Shown in pieces: positions 34,766 to 43,289 of a stretch of DNA of 64,000 nt. The DNA is taken from contig NZ_CP040330.1 in assembly GCF_005576615.1 (NCBI RefSeq), forward strand, positions 3,100,001 through 3,164,000. Direction: 5' to 3'. Position numbers and translations under genes: made by a program. The notes beneath the pieces were generated by a model. That model made no database searches and had not been told where the DNA came from. It saw only the letters and a program-made list of their open reading frames with translations. The DNA is from Natrinema versiforme. GTDB taxonomy: Archaea; Halobacteriota; Halobacteria; Halobacteriales; Natrialbaceae. How positions within the stretch are numbered: the first letter of the stretch is position 1; each line of letters begins with the position of its first letter.

Positions 34766-35074
34766 TTAGTTGTCGTCCTCGCGCCACTTGTGCTCGCACT
34801 CGGTACAGATGAAGAAGCGCGTCTCGGACTCGTCGGCCGCGCGGATCTGTTGCATGTACCAGTGGGCGCGGTCGTTGCCACACTCGGGACAGCGAGCGTC
34901 GGTTTCGGGTAGCGAGGTCTCGCCGGAGGACTCGATGACCTCCCCGATCTCTTGGTCGTCGGTGATGACGTACTGGTCGGCGTCGCCTTTCGGTTCCGTG
35001 TACCCGCAGCTACCGCACTCCCAGATCCCGTCCTCGGCTTTCATCATCGAACCGCATTCGTCGCAGAATTCCAT
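34766..35074 (-). CDS. tfs: Transcription factor S (TFS)
   Basis: A 102-residue archaeal TFS, which stimulates RNA cleavage by backtracked RNA polymerase, like TFIIS. The N-terminal zinc ribbon has CDEC and CGSC (residues 4-7 and 20-23); the C-terminal ribbon has CPEC and CTEC (about 62-65 and 90-93), with RAADESETRFF containing the Asp-Glu catalytic tip. A long hairpin element lies immediately after its stop codon and could shape its mRNA end. Confidence 0.95.
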   Translation of the reverse strand: MEFCDECGSMMKAEDGIWECGSCGYTEPKGDADQYVITDDQEIGEVIESSGETSLPETDARCPECGNDRAHWYMQQIRAADESETRFFICTECEHKWREDDN

Positions 35075-35158
35075 CGTTGTCCGGGCTACGGGGGTCGAGC
35101 GACTTAAGGGACCCGTTTAGGATCGTTGACCGGTCGCGCTCCGACCGTCGCGGGGCGC

Positions 35159-35413
35159 TTATCCCTCGCCCTCCGACTGGTACGGCTCGCCGACGGCTTC
35201 CCGCGGGAGGACGTTATGCAGTTCCGACTCGAGGTCGTCGACCGACTCGAAGCGGTCGCTCCCGCTTTGTTCGATGAGGGCCCCCAGATTTCGCTCTCCG
35301 TCGGCGAGGAGGAGCGTCGTCTCTCCGAGTTCGGTCGCGGCCCGCTCGTTCGTGACGGGGTACTCAAGGTCCGCGAGGACGCTTTCGACGCGACTGAGTT
35401 TGACGTCGGTCAT
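35159..35413 (-). CDS. DUF5789 family protein
   Basis: An 84-residue acidic protein fitting the haloarchaeal DUF5789 pattern: LADLEYPVTNERA near the start, TLLLADGERNLGALI in the middle, and the ending REAVGEPYQSEGEG. No enzyme or DNA-binding motif is visible. It stands divergent from the MFS transporter. I know of no experimentally defined role. Confidence 0.8.
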   Translation of the reverse strand: MTDVKLSRVESVLADLEYPVTNERAATELGETTLLLADGERNLGALIEQSGSDRFESVDDLESELHNVLPREAVGEPYQSEGEG

Positions 35414-35486
35414 GGCCGAACGAACGCGGGCGACGGGCTTGTAGCTCCGCCCTGCTGTGACGGACTCTCAGGTGTGTTAACATTTC

Positions 35487-35503
35487 GTTTCGAAACTATA
35501 ATC
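35487..35503 (+). promoter_or_regulatory. Palindrome fused to the TATA box of the MFS gene
   Basis: GTTTCGAAAC (35487-35496) is a perfect palindrome whose right half forms a BRE-like CGAAAC directly before the TATA-like CTATAATC. The box lies about 30 bases before the ATG at 35529. A regulator bound here would block TBP/TFB; this is inferred from position. Confidence 0.45.
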
Positions 35504-35528
35504 GGACGCGGTCACGCAGGGAGAGTCG

Positions 35529-36818
35529 ATGCGGAGACTCGTGGATCAGATTATCGCGCCCTTCGCCGTGGACCGACGGGTGCTCGCGCTGGCGGGGGCC
35601 CGGATGGCGGACGGGATCGGGAACTCGTTTCTGATCATCGTCATCCCGTTGTACGTGAGCAGCGGCGTGGTGAGCGGAACGGCGTTCGGCCTCGGGGAGT
35701 CGATGATCATCGGCCTGATCCTCTCGCTCTTCGGCTTTCTCAACAGCAGTTTTCAGCCGTTTACCGGCCGCTTGTCCGACCGGTTAGGTCGGCGAAAGCC
35801 GTTCATTCTGGTCGGTCTCGCCGGCCTCGCGCTGACGAACCTCGCCTACGTCTTCGCGGAGACGTACGTCTCACTGCTCGCCATCCGCGGGTTGCAGGGT
35901 GTCAGCGTGTCCTTCATAATCCCGGCCTCGATCGCGCTGGTGAACGAACTCGCGACGACCGGCAATCGCGGCGGAAACATGGGCGTCTACAACACGTTCC
36001 GACTGGTCGGCTTCGGTGCCGGCCCGGCGCTGGCCGGCGCGGTCGTCAGCCTCGGCCCGTACGCGCTCCCGGTCGGAGTGACGATCTCCGGGTTCGACGC
36101 CGCCTTCTACACCGCGGCGATCACCGCCGCGATCAGCTACGTGCTCGTGACCGTCCTGGTCTCCGATTCCGACTCGGCGGCCGCAAACGCCGGCGCTGAC
36201 CTCTCGATTCCGATCCTCGATCGGTCGGGGCCCAACCTGCTCGATCCGATCTTCACGCTCGGTGTCGCGTCGTTTTTCATGGCGACCGCGATCGCACTCT
36301 TTTCGACCATCCAGCCGCAAGTCAACGCCCGGCTCGAGCAGGGCGCGACCTGGTTCGGCCTGCAGTTCGCGGCGTTCATCATCGCGCAAGTCGTGCTCCA
36401 GACGCCGATCGGGCGGGCCTGCGACCGGTACGGCCGGCGGCCGTTCATCGTCACCGGAATGGTGTTGCTGATCCCGACGACGCTCGCGCAGGGCTTTCTG
36501 TTCTCCTCCGTGCTGATGTTCGTCGCCCGGCTGTTCCAGGGCGTCGCCGCCGCGATGGTGTTCGCGCCGTCGCTGGCGCTCGCGGGCGACCTCGCCGGCG
36601 AGGGCGAATCCGGCTCGAAACTGTCGGTGCTCACGATGGCCTTTGGCTACGGGATCGCCGCGGGGCCGCTGTCCTCGGGCGCGCTGATCAGGTTCGGCTT
36701 CGGAGCCCCCTTCGTCTTCGGGACCGCGCTCGCGACGCTCGGACTGATTCTGGTGTATACGCAGGTCGAGGAGACGCTCGAGGCGACGGCCTCGGTGCCG
36801 GTCGTCGGAAGCAATTAA
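35529..36818 (+). CDS. MFS transporter
   Basis: A 429-residue major facilitator with about 12 helices. The loop motif GRLSDRLGRRKPF (about residues 80-92) and its second-half counterpart GRACDRYGRRPF (about 296-307) are the classical MFS loop 2-3 signatures. A motif G-C-like GFGAGPALAGAVV around residue 158 suggests a drug/proton antiporter type, but the substrate is not visible. The gene stands alone. Confidence 0.9.
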   Translation: MRRLVDQIIAPFAVDRRVLALAGARMADGIGNSFLIIVIPLYVSSGVVSGTAFGLGESMIIGLILSLFGFLNSSFQPFTGRLSDRLGRRKPFILVGLAGLALTNLAYVFAETYVSLLAIRGLQGVSVSFIIPASIALVNELATTGNRGGNMGVYNTFRLVGFGAGPALAGAVVSLGPYALPVGVTISGFDAAFYTAAITAAISYVLVTVLVSDSDSAAANAGADLSIPILDRSGPNLLDPIFTLGVASFFMATAIALFSTIQPQVNARLEQGATWFGLQFAAFIIAQVVLQTPIGRACDRYGRRPFIVTGMVLLIPTTLAQGFLFSSVLMFVARLFQGVAAAMVFAPSLALAGDLAGEGESGSKLSVLTMAFGYGIAAGPLSSGALIRFGFGAPFVFGTALATLGLILVYTQVEETLEATASVPVVGSN

Positions 36819-36843
36819 TCGACAGCAAACGAACGGAGTATCG

Positions 36844-37965
36844 CTATTGGAGAAGTTCTACTGCCCGGTCCGTGAGCCGATACCGATATGCCTGGTGAAC
36901 GAAGACAATCCGACCATACTCTTCTGATTTTGTAACCTCTCGAGACGATTCAATCGCATCAATCGCGGCGTTCAATCGGTCGACCGGACGTTCGGAACGA
37001 AGGTATTCGGGAACGGCTTCGGGAGCCACGTCGAATTCAGCCGCGAGAATACTCCGAACCGTTCGGCCCGCGCCGTCGGCCAGTGCGATAGAGGGTTCGG
37101 CTGCCATTGCCGGCGGACCGTCTAGCTCTGCCGCTTCATCGCCCAACTCAACCGACTGCAACTCGTCGTCGATGTGTGCGATCAGCGCGTCGATATTCGC
37201 CTCGGCTTCTTCCGTGACCTGGCCGTTCACGATCTCATCAAGACGTTCGCTAATCGCGAAGATATCCGGTCCTGACGGCGTAACTCTCTCGACAAGATCG
37301 ACATCAATGAGTTGGTCCAGAGCGGTTTCCGGACGGTATTCGAGAGATCCATCGACCATATCCGACAGATCTGTCCGTTTGATCCCATCATGGTCCGGTC
37401 CGATATCGTTCTCGTAGAGTGCAGTTACGATTTCGACCTGATCCGAGACAGTCCGTGAGGAGGGCTTCTCCTGACGAAGATATCGTTCGATTCGATCGAT
37501 GTCCGGAGTGTCCATTTCCTCGTCGATAGCGAGTGCGTGATCGACCGGTGTTGGGAGTTCCGGACGTGGTGCATCGCGATGGCGCTGCGCTTTCTCCGAG
37601 AGTCGGGTATTGTCGTACACTGCACGCGCGACTGGCAACCCGCGAAGATAGTTATACTCGTCGAGTACGGAGACACCGTGTTTGCTCAATCCGTAGAACT
37701 GGGATGGCAAGTCCCGAGAATCTTCGTTCGGTGGATGGTCGTATCGATTGACGATACTTGCCTCGTCGAGTACCTGTAGCTGATCGCGGATCGCCGCCTT
37801 GTTTTTTGGTATCAGGTACGCTAACTCGTCGAGCGACGGAAGATGCGTTGGATGGGCGAGAATGTATTGCAGAATCAAATGACGTGTTTCCTGCGACAGT
37901 AGTTCGTAGATCTGCCGCTGCTCTTCGAACGGGCCGGTATCTTTCGAGGCAGAGGAGTCGCTCAT
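36844..37965 (-). CDS. Winged-helix regulator, unknown family
   Basis: A 373-residue protein with an N-terminal winged helix (about residues 14-90: QETRHLILQYI, then SLDELAYLIPKNKAAIRDQL) and further helical regions, including a possible second winged helix around 175-240. The ATG at 37965 lies just before this domain. Base composition is less GC-rich than in the neighbours. It is divergent from the unknown gene at 38090 over 124 AT-rich bases and could control it. The family was not identified. Confidence 0.7.
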   Translation of the reverse strand: MSDSSASKDTGPFEEQRQIYELLSQETRHLILQYILAHPTHLPSLDELAYLIPKNKAAIRDQLQVLDEASIVNRYDHPPNEDSRDLPSQFYGLSKHGVSVLDEYNYLRGLPVARAVYDNTRLSEKAQRHRDAPRPELPTPVDHALAIDEEMDTPDIDRIERYLRQEKPSSRTVSDQVEIVTALYENDIGPDHDGIKRTDLSDMVDGSLEYRPETALDQLIDVDLVERVTPSGPDIFAISERLDEIVNGQVTEEAEANIDALIAHIDDELQSVELGDEAAELDGPPAMAAEPSIALADGAGRTVRSILAAEFDVAPEAVPEYLRSERPVDRLNAAIDAIESSREVTKSEEYGRIVFVHQAYRYRLTDRAVELLQ

Positions 37966-38089
37966 ACAACTCTTATACAGCGATTGTATCTCGATTCGGA
38001 TAATGGTTCGGGTGAACTGGTATGGTATTCTCCGGAATAGCCAAATCAATTGCGAACGTATTTACTGAGCGGGTCTTAATCCGAAAGAA

Positions 38090-38851
38090 ATGACTGATCC
38101 CGGGCCACCCGAAAACGCTGCAGAAATTATGGACCATGTTGACGAGGCACTGCAGGGACTCGAACTTGAGCCACACGAGTCATCGGAAGTTCTCGAGTTC
38201 GCTAACCATGAAATCCCGCACCTTCAAACCCCGGAAACGTCGTATTTCGTTCTCGGAAGCTATCGAGATCCGTTCGTTCGTCGGCTACGTATAGTCCAAA
38301 ATGAGTTGGACAAACGAGTCGGGACATATCCATTCCTCATGGGCGATCTCCGAGAGATCGCTATCGACCGTCTTCCGACCTTTCGAATCAGGTTCCATCT
38401 CCTCGCAGCCTATACTGATTATATAATTGCCATATACGAGCAAGATGCGGGTGGAGAGGTTACCGAACTTGGGAAGATAAGTTCGACACCATATTTCGAA
38501 AAGGCAACCGTGTTACCGCGGGACTATGCGTGGATGACCGGCCGAAAACTCGAGTCGCATGCTGACGTGGTCTCAGCTGCCGTAAATATTTATTTCAACG
38601 AGGACCTCGATTCGGAGGCCGTTGAGACCGAACTCAATGCGCTCGTAGACCGAGCTCGACGAAATGGAGTCGATATTTCGGTTGATGAACTCATGGAGCA
38701 GATAGACGCTCGGGAGGATGCGGATCGGGACGCCGTTTCGTATAGTTGGGTCCACCTCAACGAGTTTCGTCTTTTCGAACTACATGATCGGTGTTTTCCG
38801 TGGTCGATCCCCGAAGAGTTACGAGACGTGACTGACGAACTGCCGAACTAG
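38090..38851 (+). CDS. Unknown protein with NDT/TIR-like pattern
   Basis: A 253-residue protein I cannot name with certainty. Its centre reads SYFVLGSYRDPFVRRL, then TYPFLMGDL, then HLLAAYTDYIIAIYEQDAGG followed by TELGK. This strand-helix order, with a small-residue turn after strand 1 and an AGG-x-TELG block, resembles nucleoside 2-deoxyribosyltransferase/TIR-like Rossmann folds and haloarchaeal DUF7509-type proteins. The C-terminal 90 residues look helical. Codon use is AT-richer than the surroundings, suggesting acquisition. No signal or membrane segment is clear. Confidence 0.65.
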   Translation: MTDPGPPENAAEIMDHVDEALQGLELEPHESSEVLEFANHEIPHLQTPETSYFVLGSYRDPFVRRLRIVQNELDKRVGTYPFLMGDLREIAIDRLPTFRIRFHLLAAYTDYIIAIYEQDAGGEVTELGKISSTPYFEKATVLPRDYAWMTGRKLESHADVVSAAVNIYFNEDLDSEAVETELNALVDRARRNGVDISVDELMEQIDAREDADRDAVSYSWVHLNEFRLFELHDRCFPWSIPEELRDVTDELPN

Positions 38852-38899
38852 CGGACCGGGACGCAACGCAAAAGTACCGGATGCGCATACGGTTCCACG

Positions 38900-39409
38900 A
38901 TGACGCTCTCGGAGGAGGCCACGGACCGGTTGGCGGACGTAGTGGAGCTACAGCCGACGAAGAATTCCGAGTTACAGGACCGATGGGGGATGGAAAGCGG
39001 CAGCGAGGTCCACCAGTACCTCGAGAACGAACTCGGGGACTACTACTTTCGGGACGACAACAGCCTGATCCGGGCGACCGCGGAGGCGGCCGATCTGGTC
39101 GACGTCGAGCCGGGAATCGAGAGCGACCCGGAGGACGACGGCGTTCCCTCGAAGATCCGGGTTCCCGAGTTACAGGCCCGGATCGTCGCGGTGCTCGCCG
39201 GACCCGAGGAACGTTCCGAGAGCGTGGTGTCGGTGCTCCACAGCCTCCGGGAGGAGTACGATATCGACCCGGAGGCCGAGGATGTCCGGTCGGGACTGCA
39301 GAGCCTGCGCCGCAAGGGCGTCGTCGAGGTCGAGTACCGGACCGTGCCGACGTTCCGACTGACCGTCGAGCGCGACGATCTCGAGGTCTCCGTTTCCGAC
39401 TCCGACTGA
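38900..39409 (+). CDS. DUF5797 family protein (winged-helix-like)
   Basis: A 169-residue acidic protein matching the haloarchaeal DUF5797 family, with the conserved start TLSEEATDRLADVVELQPTK, then LQDRWGMESGSEVH and YYFRDDNSLIRAT. The N-terminal half predicts a helix-turn-helix (NSELQDRWGM) and the C-terminal half a second winged-helix-like unit (SGLQSLRRKGVVEVEYRTVP). A role in transcription is inference. It converges with the DUF5787 gene. Confidence 0.82.
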   Translation: MTLSEEATDRLADVVELQPTKNSELQDRWGMESGSEVHQYLENELGDYYFRDDNSLIRATAEAADLVDVEPGIESDPEDDGVPSKIRVPELQARIVAVLAGPEERSESVVSVLHSLREEYDIDPEAEDVRSGLQSLRRKGVVEVEYRTVPTFRLTVERDDLEVSVSDSD

Positions 39410-39436
39410 AACTGACCGTCGATCGCGAGGATCGGG

Positions 39437-40489
39437 CTACAGCCCCGGTCGCCGTCGCCGGCGGCGCTCCTCGAGAATCCGCTGCGATCGTTTTCCGGGC
39501 CCGCCCTCGATCGGCCAGCCGCGGGTACGCCAGACCGGTGGCTCGGGTTCGAAGTCGGCACAGGAACCCGAACACTCGGCGGCCGTCTGGCAGCGACCCT
39601 TGGCGGCGCAGTACGGCAGCGCCTGCTGCGGGTCTCGAGCGCGCAGTTGGAAGTGCCGGCAGTCGGGGCGCATCGTGTCGACGAACGAGCGCCAGCCGCG
39701 CTCGTAGGCGCGTTCGGCGATCGCGAGCCGTTTCTCGGCCTTCGTCGCCGGATCGACGTATTCGAACCGGGCGGCGGAGTCGTCTCGGTTTCCGCCGTCG
39801 GGCCGCTCGAGGATCCGGGTACCGGGCTCGTCGACCGCGAGCGAGCGCGGGTACCACGAGACGTCGGCCGTCAACGTCTCCGGCTCGAGTGCGAGGATGC
39901 CCGCCGCGACCGGCAGGTCCTCGAAGAGCGCGGGGTCGACGCGTGCGCCCGTCTCCTCGGTCGCGACCCAGACCTCGTCGGCCAACCCCATCGCGACGTC
40001 GTACTCGAGTTGCGAGGCGAGCGCGCGGGCGGCGCTGGCGTCGAGGTCCGGTTTGTTCTCGATGGCGACGATCCGGTCGACCCAGTCGGGATAGCCCCAC
40101 TTGCGCCGGATCTCGATGCGATTGCCGTTCTTTCTGGTCTCGAGGATGCCGCGGTCGTCGGCGCGGTGGATCGCCTCGCGGACGTACCGCCACGGGTAGC
40201 CGGGATGGGGGAGCGCGTCGCGGTAGTAAGTCCACTCCGCCGGGGCGTTCCGGACGACGTGCAACAGATCGCTGTCGAGGCGCTCGGAACCGAAGTTCGC
40301 TCGCTGGCGGAGGGCCTCGGGGTTGCACTCGAGGACGATAGTGTCCCAGCGGCGGCGCTTGGTGCCGAGTTGGCGGGCGACGACGATCGCAGCGCCGTCG
40401 CTTTCGGGTTCCGCTCCCGGCGGCCACGCGAGCTCGGCCCAGCGGCAGGTCCGGAGCTCGAATCCGAACTCGGCGGTATGAGAGACCAC
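39437..40489 (-). CDS. DUF5787 family protein, PD-(D/E)XK nuclease-like
   Basis: A 350-residue haloarchaeal DUF5787 protein. The segment DWVDRIVAIENKPDLD and following ALASQLEYDVAMGLADEVWV fits the PD-(D/E)XK nuclease fold, with Asp-x(n)-Glu-x-Lys in VAIENK. Near the C-terminus a cysteine cluster (CRHF, then C, C, C, C within about 25 residues ending CSGSC) could bind zinc or Fe-S, as in Cas4/RecB-like nucleases. The start is a GTG at 40489, beginning MVSHTAEFGFEL. The substrate is unknown. Confidence 0.78.
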   Translation of the reverse strand: MVSHTAEFGFELRTCRWAELAWPPGAEPESDGAAIVVARQLGTKRRRWDTIVLECNPEALRQRANFGSERLDSDLLHVVRNAPAEWTYYRDALPHPGYPWRYVREAIHRADDRGILETRKNGNRIEIRRKWGYPDWVDRIVAIENKPDLDASAARALASQLEYDVAMGLADEVWVATEETGARVDPALFEDLPVAAGILALEPETLTADVSWYPRSLAVDEPGTRILERPDGGNRDDSAARFEYVDPATKAEKRLAIAERAYERGWRSFVDTMRPDCRHFQLRARDPQQALPYCAAKGRCQTAAECSGSCADFEPEPPVWRTRGWPIEGGPGKRSQRILEERRRRRRPGL

Positions 40490-40676
40490 ACGGGGAGTTT
40501 GCACCACGTGCGCAAAAGCGCTACTCGATCGATCGATGGCCGCGGCTCGCGATCGACGGCAGCGCCACTCACGGCCCGAATATCGAGATCGAGACCGAGC
40601 CGTAATCCCGTTTCGTCGGAACGTCGTCACTCCCCGAAGTAGGAGTCATCCGCCGGTGACGGCCGACGTGCGTCGC

Positions 40677-41114
40677 TTACTCTTCGTCCTCCTCCTCGAG
40701 TTCGTCGAGAAATTCGTGGGCGTCCTCGAGGATCTCTCGAGGGCCGTCCTGCGTGACGGTATTGATCGCCTGTTCGTAATCGCGCCACTGGAGGTCGCGA
40801 TGCTCGTTCGATAGTTCCGCGCTCGCCTCGAACGACTTCGCGACGAAGAGGTGGACGGTCTTGTGGATCGTCTTGCCGTTCGCCTCGAAGACGTAGTCGT
40901 AGTCCTTCCGAAAGCCGTCGAGTAGTCGGAACTGTTCGATACCTGCCTCTTCCGTTACTTCGCGGATCGCCGTCTGTTGTAGCTCTTCATCTCCTTCGAC
41001 ACCGCCCTTGGGGAACTCCCAATCGCCTGGGCGGCTCTTGAGTAGAAGATACTCGCGCCGGCCCCGCGTATCGCGGAAGAGGATCGCGCCTGCGCTCGTA
41101 GCTTCGACTGCCAT
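40677..41114 (-). CDS. Nudix hydrolase, Ap4A-type
   Basis: A 145-residue Nudix protein. The Nudix box GGVEGDEELQQTAIREVTEE contains the metal-binding REVTEE. The tail has a conserved EHRDLQWRDYEQA, as in diadenosine tetraphosphate hydrolases. The ATG at 41114 starts the conserved AGAILF domain; a longer upstream frame is not supported. Hydrolysis of Ap4A or similar dinucleotides is expected but not shown. Confidence 0.88.
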   Translation of the reverse strand: MAVEATSAGAILFRDTRGRREYLLLKSRPGDWEFPKGGVEGDEELQQTAIREVTEEAGIEQFRLLDGFRKDYDYVFEANGKTIHKTVHLFVAKSFEASAELSNEHRDLQWRDYEQAINTVTQDGPREILEDAHEFLDELEEEDEE

Positions 41115-41301
41115 TAACTGGGCTAACAGGTGCGACGTTAAGAGAATATCGGACTGTTCGTCCAACGGACACTGATTCCGGACCCGATTTTCACGAGGGC
41201 GGCGGCCGATCGACTGCAGTCGTTCACCGCCCGCGCCGGTACGCGGTGCGTCTCAGCAAGTTTTTACGCGCCGCCCGACGACGTATGCGACAGTACCAGC
41301 C

Positions 41302-41637
41302 ATGACCTTCGTCACCCGTCTGACCCTCCAGAGCGGCGATCGCGCCGCGCTCGATGGCATCGTCGAGGACATCAAAGCCAACGCGGAACGGAAAGGGGCG
41401 GCGCTGAAAGGGCCCCACTCCCATCCGCCCGAGAAGCACTCGGTTCCCCAACACTGTCGACTCCACGCCGACGACGGCCGACAGTTTTCCTCGTGGGAGT
41501 ACACCGTCTTCACCCGCGAACTCGAGATTCACGGCCACGACAGCCTCGCGCGCAACATCGCCTCGCAGAGTTTTCCGGACTCGGTCCACATCGAGGCCGA
41601 GGTCGAACAGATCCACGGCGCGGGCCGCGGGAACTGA
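41302..41637 (+). CDS. uS10-family ribosomal protein paralogue
   Basis: A 111-residue protein of the uS10/mL48 fold: a LTLQSGDRAALDGIVEDIK opening, the GPHSHPPEKHSVPQH loop and a C-terminal IHIEAEV strand. It differs from the true uS10 of archaea, which lies next to EF-1 alpha. Stand-alone haloarchaeal paralogues like this may have a role outside the ribosome; that is unknown. It precedes an M20 amidohydrolase by 88 bases. Confidence 0.8.
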   Translation: MTFVTRLTLQSGDRAALDGIVEDIKANAERKGAALKGPHSHPPEKHSVPQHCRLHADDGRQFSSWEYTVFTRELEIHGHDSLARNIASQSFPDSVHIEAEVEQIHGAGRGN

Positions 41638-41725
41638 GCGAGCGTCGTCCGACACAGACGGGCCTGCTCCGTCTCGACGTGTGGCCGTCGGTAGCACTTT
41701 TTACCGTTCCCGACGAGGTCGACAT

Positions 41726-43009
41726 ATGACCGCGGACGACCTCGTTTCACTGCGTCGAGACCTCCACCGAAAACCCGAGCCCGCGTGGCGGGAGTTCTAC
41801 ACCACTGCGCGCATCGTCGACGAACTCGAGTCCCGACTGGGCGACGACCTCGACGGACTCCACGTCGGCCCCGAGGCCATCGCGGGCGATCACCGGATGG
41901 CGGTCCCCGACGACCCAGAGCTCACCCACTGGTACGAACGGGCGCGGGACGCCGGCATCGACCCGGACGTGCTCGAGCGACTCGAGGGCGGGTACACGGG
42001 CGCGGTCGCCGTCCTCGAGCGCGGTGATGGGCCGACGGTCGGCCTGCGCGTCGACATCGACGCGCTCCCGCGACCGGAGTCCGACGACCCGACTCACGCG
42101 CCTACCGCGGCGGGCTTTCGCTCCGAACACGAGGGGGCGATGCACGCCTGCGGCCACGACGCCCACGCGACGATCGGTATCGGCGTCGCGGAGCGGATCG
42201 CCGCTAGCGACGACTTTTCTGGGACGCTGAAAGTATTCTTCCAGCCCGCCGAGGAGGTCGTCGGCGGCGGGAAGTCGATGGCCGAAAGCGAGCACATACA
42301 GGATATCGATGCTCTGCTTGCGGTCCACATCGGGCTCAATCACCCGACCGGCGAAATCGTCGCCGGCATCGACGGCTTTCTCGCAGTCTCACACCTCGAG
42401 GCCGAGTTCGCGGGCGAGTCGGCACACGCGGGCGGCCATCCCGAGCAGGGGCGAAACGCCGTCCAAGCGATGGCGACGGCGGTGCAGAACCTCTACGGCA
42501 TTGCCCGGCACAACGACGGCAAGACCCGGGTCAACGCGGGCGTCGTCGAGGGCGGCAGCGCGGCGAACGTCATCCCGGACGAGGCCAGAATCGTCGCCGA
42601 AGTCCGCGGCGAGACGACCGATCTCATGGAGTACATGAAGGGGCGAACCCGGCAGGTCCTCCGGAGCGCCGCCCGGATGCACGACTGCGAGGTCGACATC
42701 GAAACCGGCGCGGAGGCACCGAGCGCGACCAGCGACGACGCACTCGTGTCGATCGTCGCCGACGTTGCAGGCGACACGGCGGGCGTCGAGCGAGTCCTCG
42801 AGCGCGACGAACTCGGCGGCAGCGAGGACGCGACGTTCTTGATGCGGGCGGTACAGGAACACGGCGGCACGGCCTGCTACGTCGGCGTCGGCACCGACCA
42901 TCCCGGCGGCCACCACACCGCGACGTTCGACGTCGACGAAGATAGCATCGGCCACGGAATCGACGTGCTCGCGGACTCGATAGAGGAGATCAGCCGTCAA
43001 CACGCCTGA
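41726..43009 (+). CDS. M20D amidohydrolase (N-acyl amino acid type)
   Basis: A 427-residue zinc amidohydrolase of the M20D group. The signature HACGHDAHAT carries metal-binding Cys and His residues, with QPAEEVVGGG supplying the Glu-Glu, then ESAHAGGHPEQGRNA in the dimerisation domain and DHPGGHH near the C-terminus. Family members hydrolyse N-acyl amino acids, aminobenzoyl-glutamate or indole-acetyl amino acids; the substrate here is unknown. The ATG at 41726 is preferred, since upstream codons are unconserved. Confidence 0.9.
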   Translation: MTADDLVSLRRDLHRKPEPAWREFYTTARIVDELESRLGDDLDGLHVGPEAIAGDHRMAVPDDPELTHWYERARDAGIDPDVLERLEGGYTGAVAVLERGDGPTVGLRVDIDALPRPESDDPTHAPTAAGFRSEHEGAMHACGHDAHATIGIGVAERIAASDDFSGTLKVFFQPAEEVVGGGKSMAESEHIQDIDALLAVHIGLNHPTGEIVAGIDGFLAVSHLEAEFAGESAHAGGHPEQGRNAVQAMATAVQNLYGIARHNDGKTRVNAGVVEGGSAANVIPDEARIVAEVRGETTDLMEYMKGRTRQVLRSAARMHDCEVDIETGAEAPSATSDDALVSIVADVAGDTAGVERVLERDELGGSEDATFLMRAVQEHGGTACYVGVGTDHPGGHHTATFDVDEDSIGHGIDVLADSIEEISRQHA

Positions 43010-43050
43010 CCGATAGTTTCGAAGCTACTCTCGAGCGGGAGTGGCCGGGA

Positions 43051-43079
43051 GCGGGCTCCGAGCACCGCGAGGAGCCCGC
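43051..43079. repeat. Hairpin after the M20D gene
   Basis: GCGGGCTCC (43051-43059) pairs perfectly with GGAGCCCGC (43071-43079) around an 11-base loop. It lies 42 bases after the stop of the amidohydrolase, without a T-run. It may be part of a transcript end or of copy B of the structured element. Confidence 0.5.
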
Positions 43080-43113
43080 GACTCGGGGGAGGGCAGGCGG
43101 TTACACGATTACG

Positions 43114-43286
43114 ACCGCGAGCGAGCCCGAAGGGTGAGCGAGCGGGCCGACGACTGACCCAGACGCCGCGCGACGCGCGGCTGGCGGGGAAGGAGGAGTG
43201 CTTTTGATCGAAATTTTGCCGAGCGTCGGCGAGACGTGCGCCAGCGATGCTGGCGTCGTCTCGCCAGAGCGCAGAGCAAAATTTCG
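43114..43286 (-). repeat. Structured intergenic element, copy B
   Basis: The same leader blocks as copy A: GAGCGGGCCGACGACTGACC and GGGGAAGGAGGAGTGCTTTT, separated here by an extra palindromic insert (CCGCGCG-A-CGCGCGG). The nested hairpin has outer arms 43209-43219 and 43276-43286 (11 bp), middle arms 43228-43236 and 43257-43265 (9 bp), and inner arms 43239-43245 and 43249-43255 (7 bp, GAT loop). All arms are perfect, although their sequences differ from copy A. It abuts the stop codon of the geranylgeranyl reductase gene. Confidence 0.8.
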
Positions 43287-43289
43287 TTG

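Noticed and set aside
38757-40427. A 556-codon minus-strand frame across the DUF5797/DUF5787 genes
   Set aside because: Arginine- and proline-rich shadow translation with no motif; the overlapping genes have conserved family patterns.
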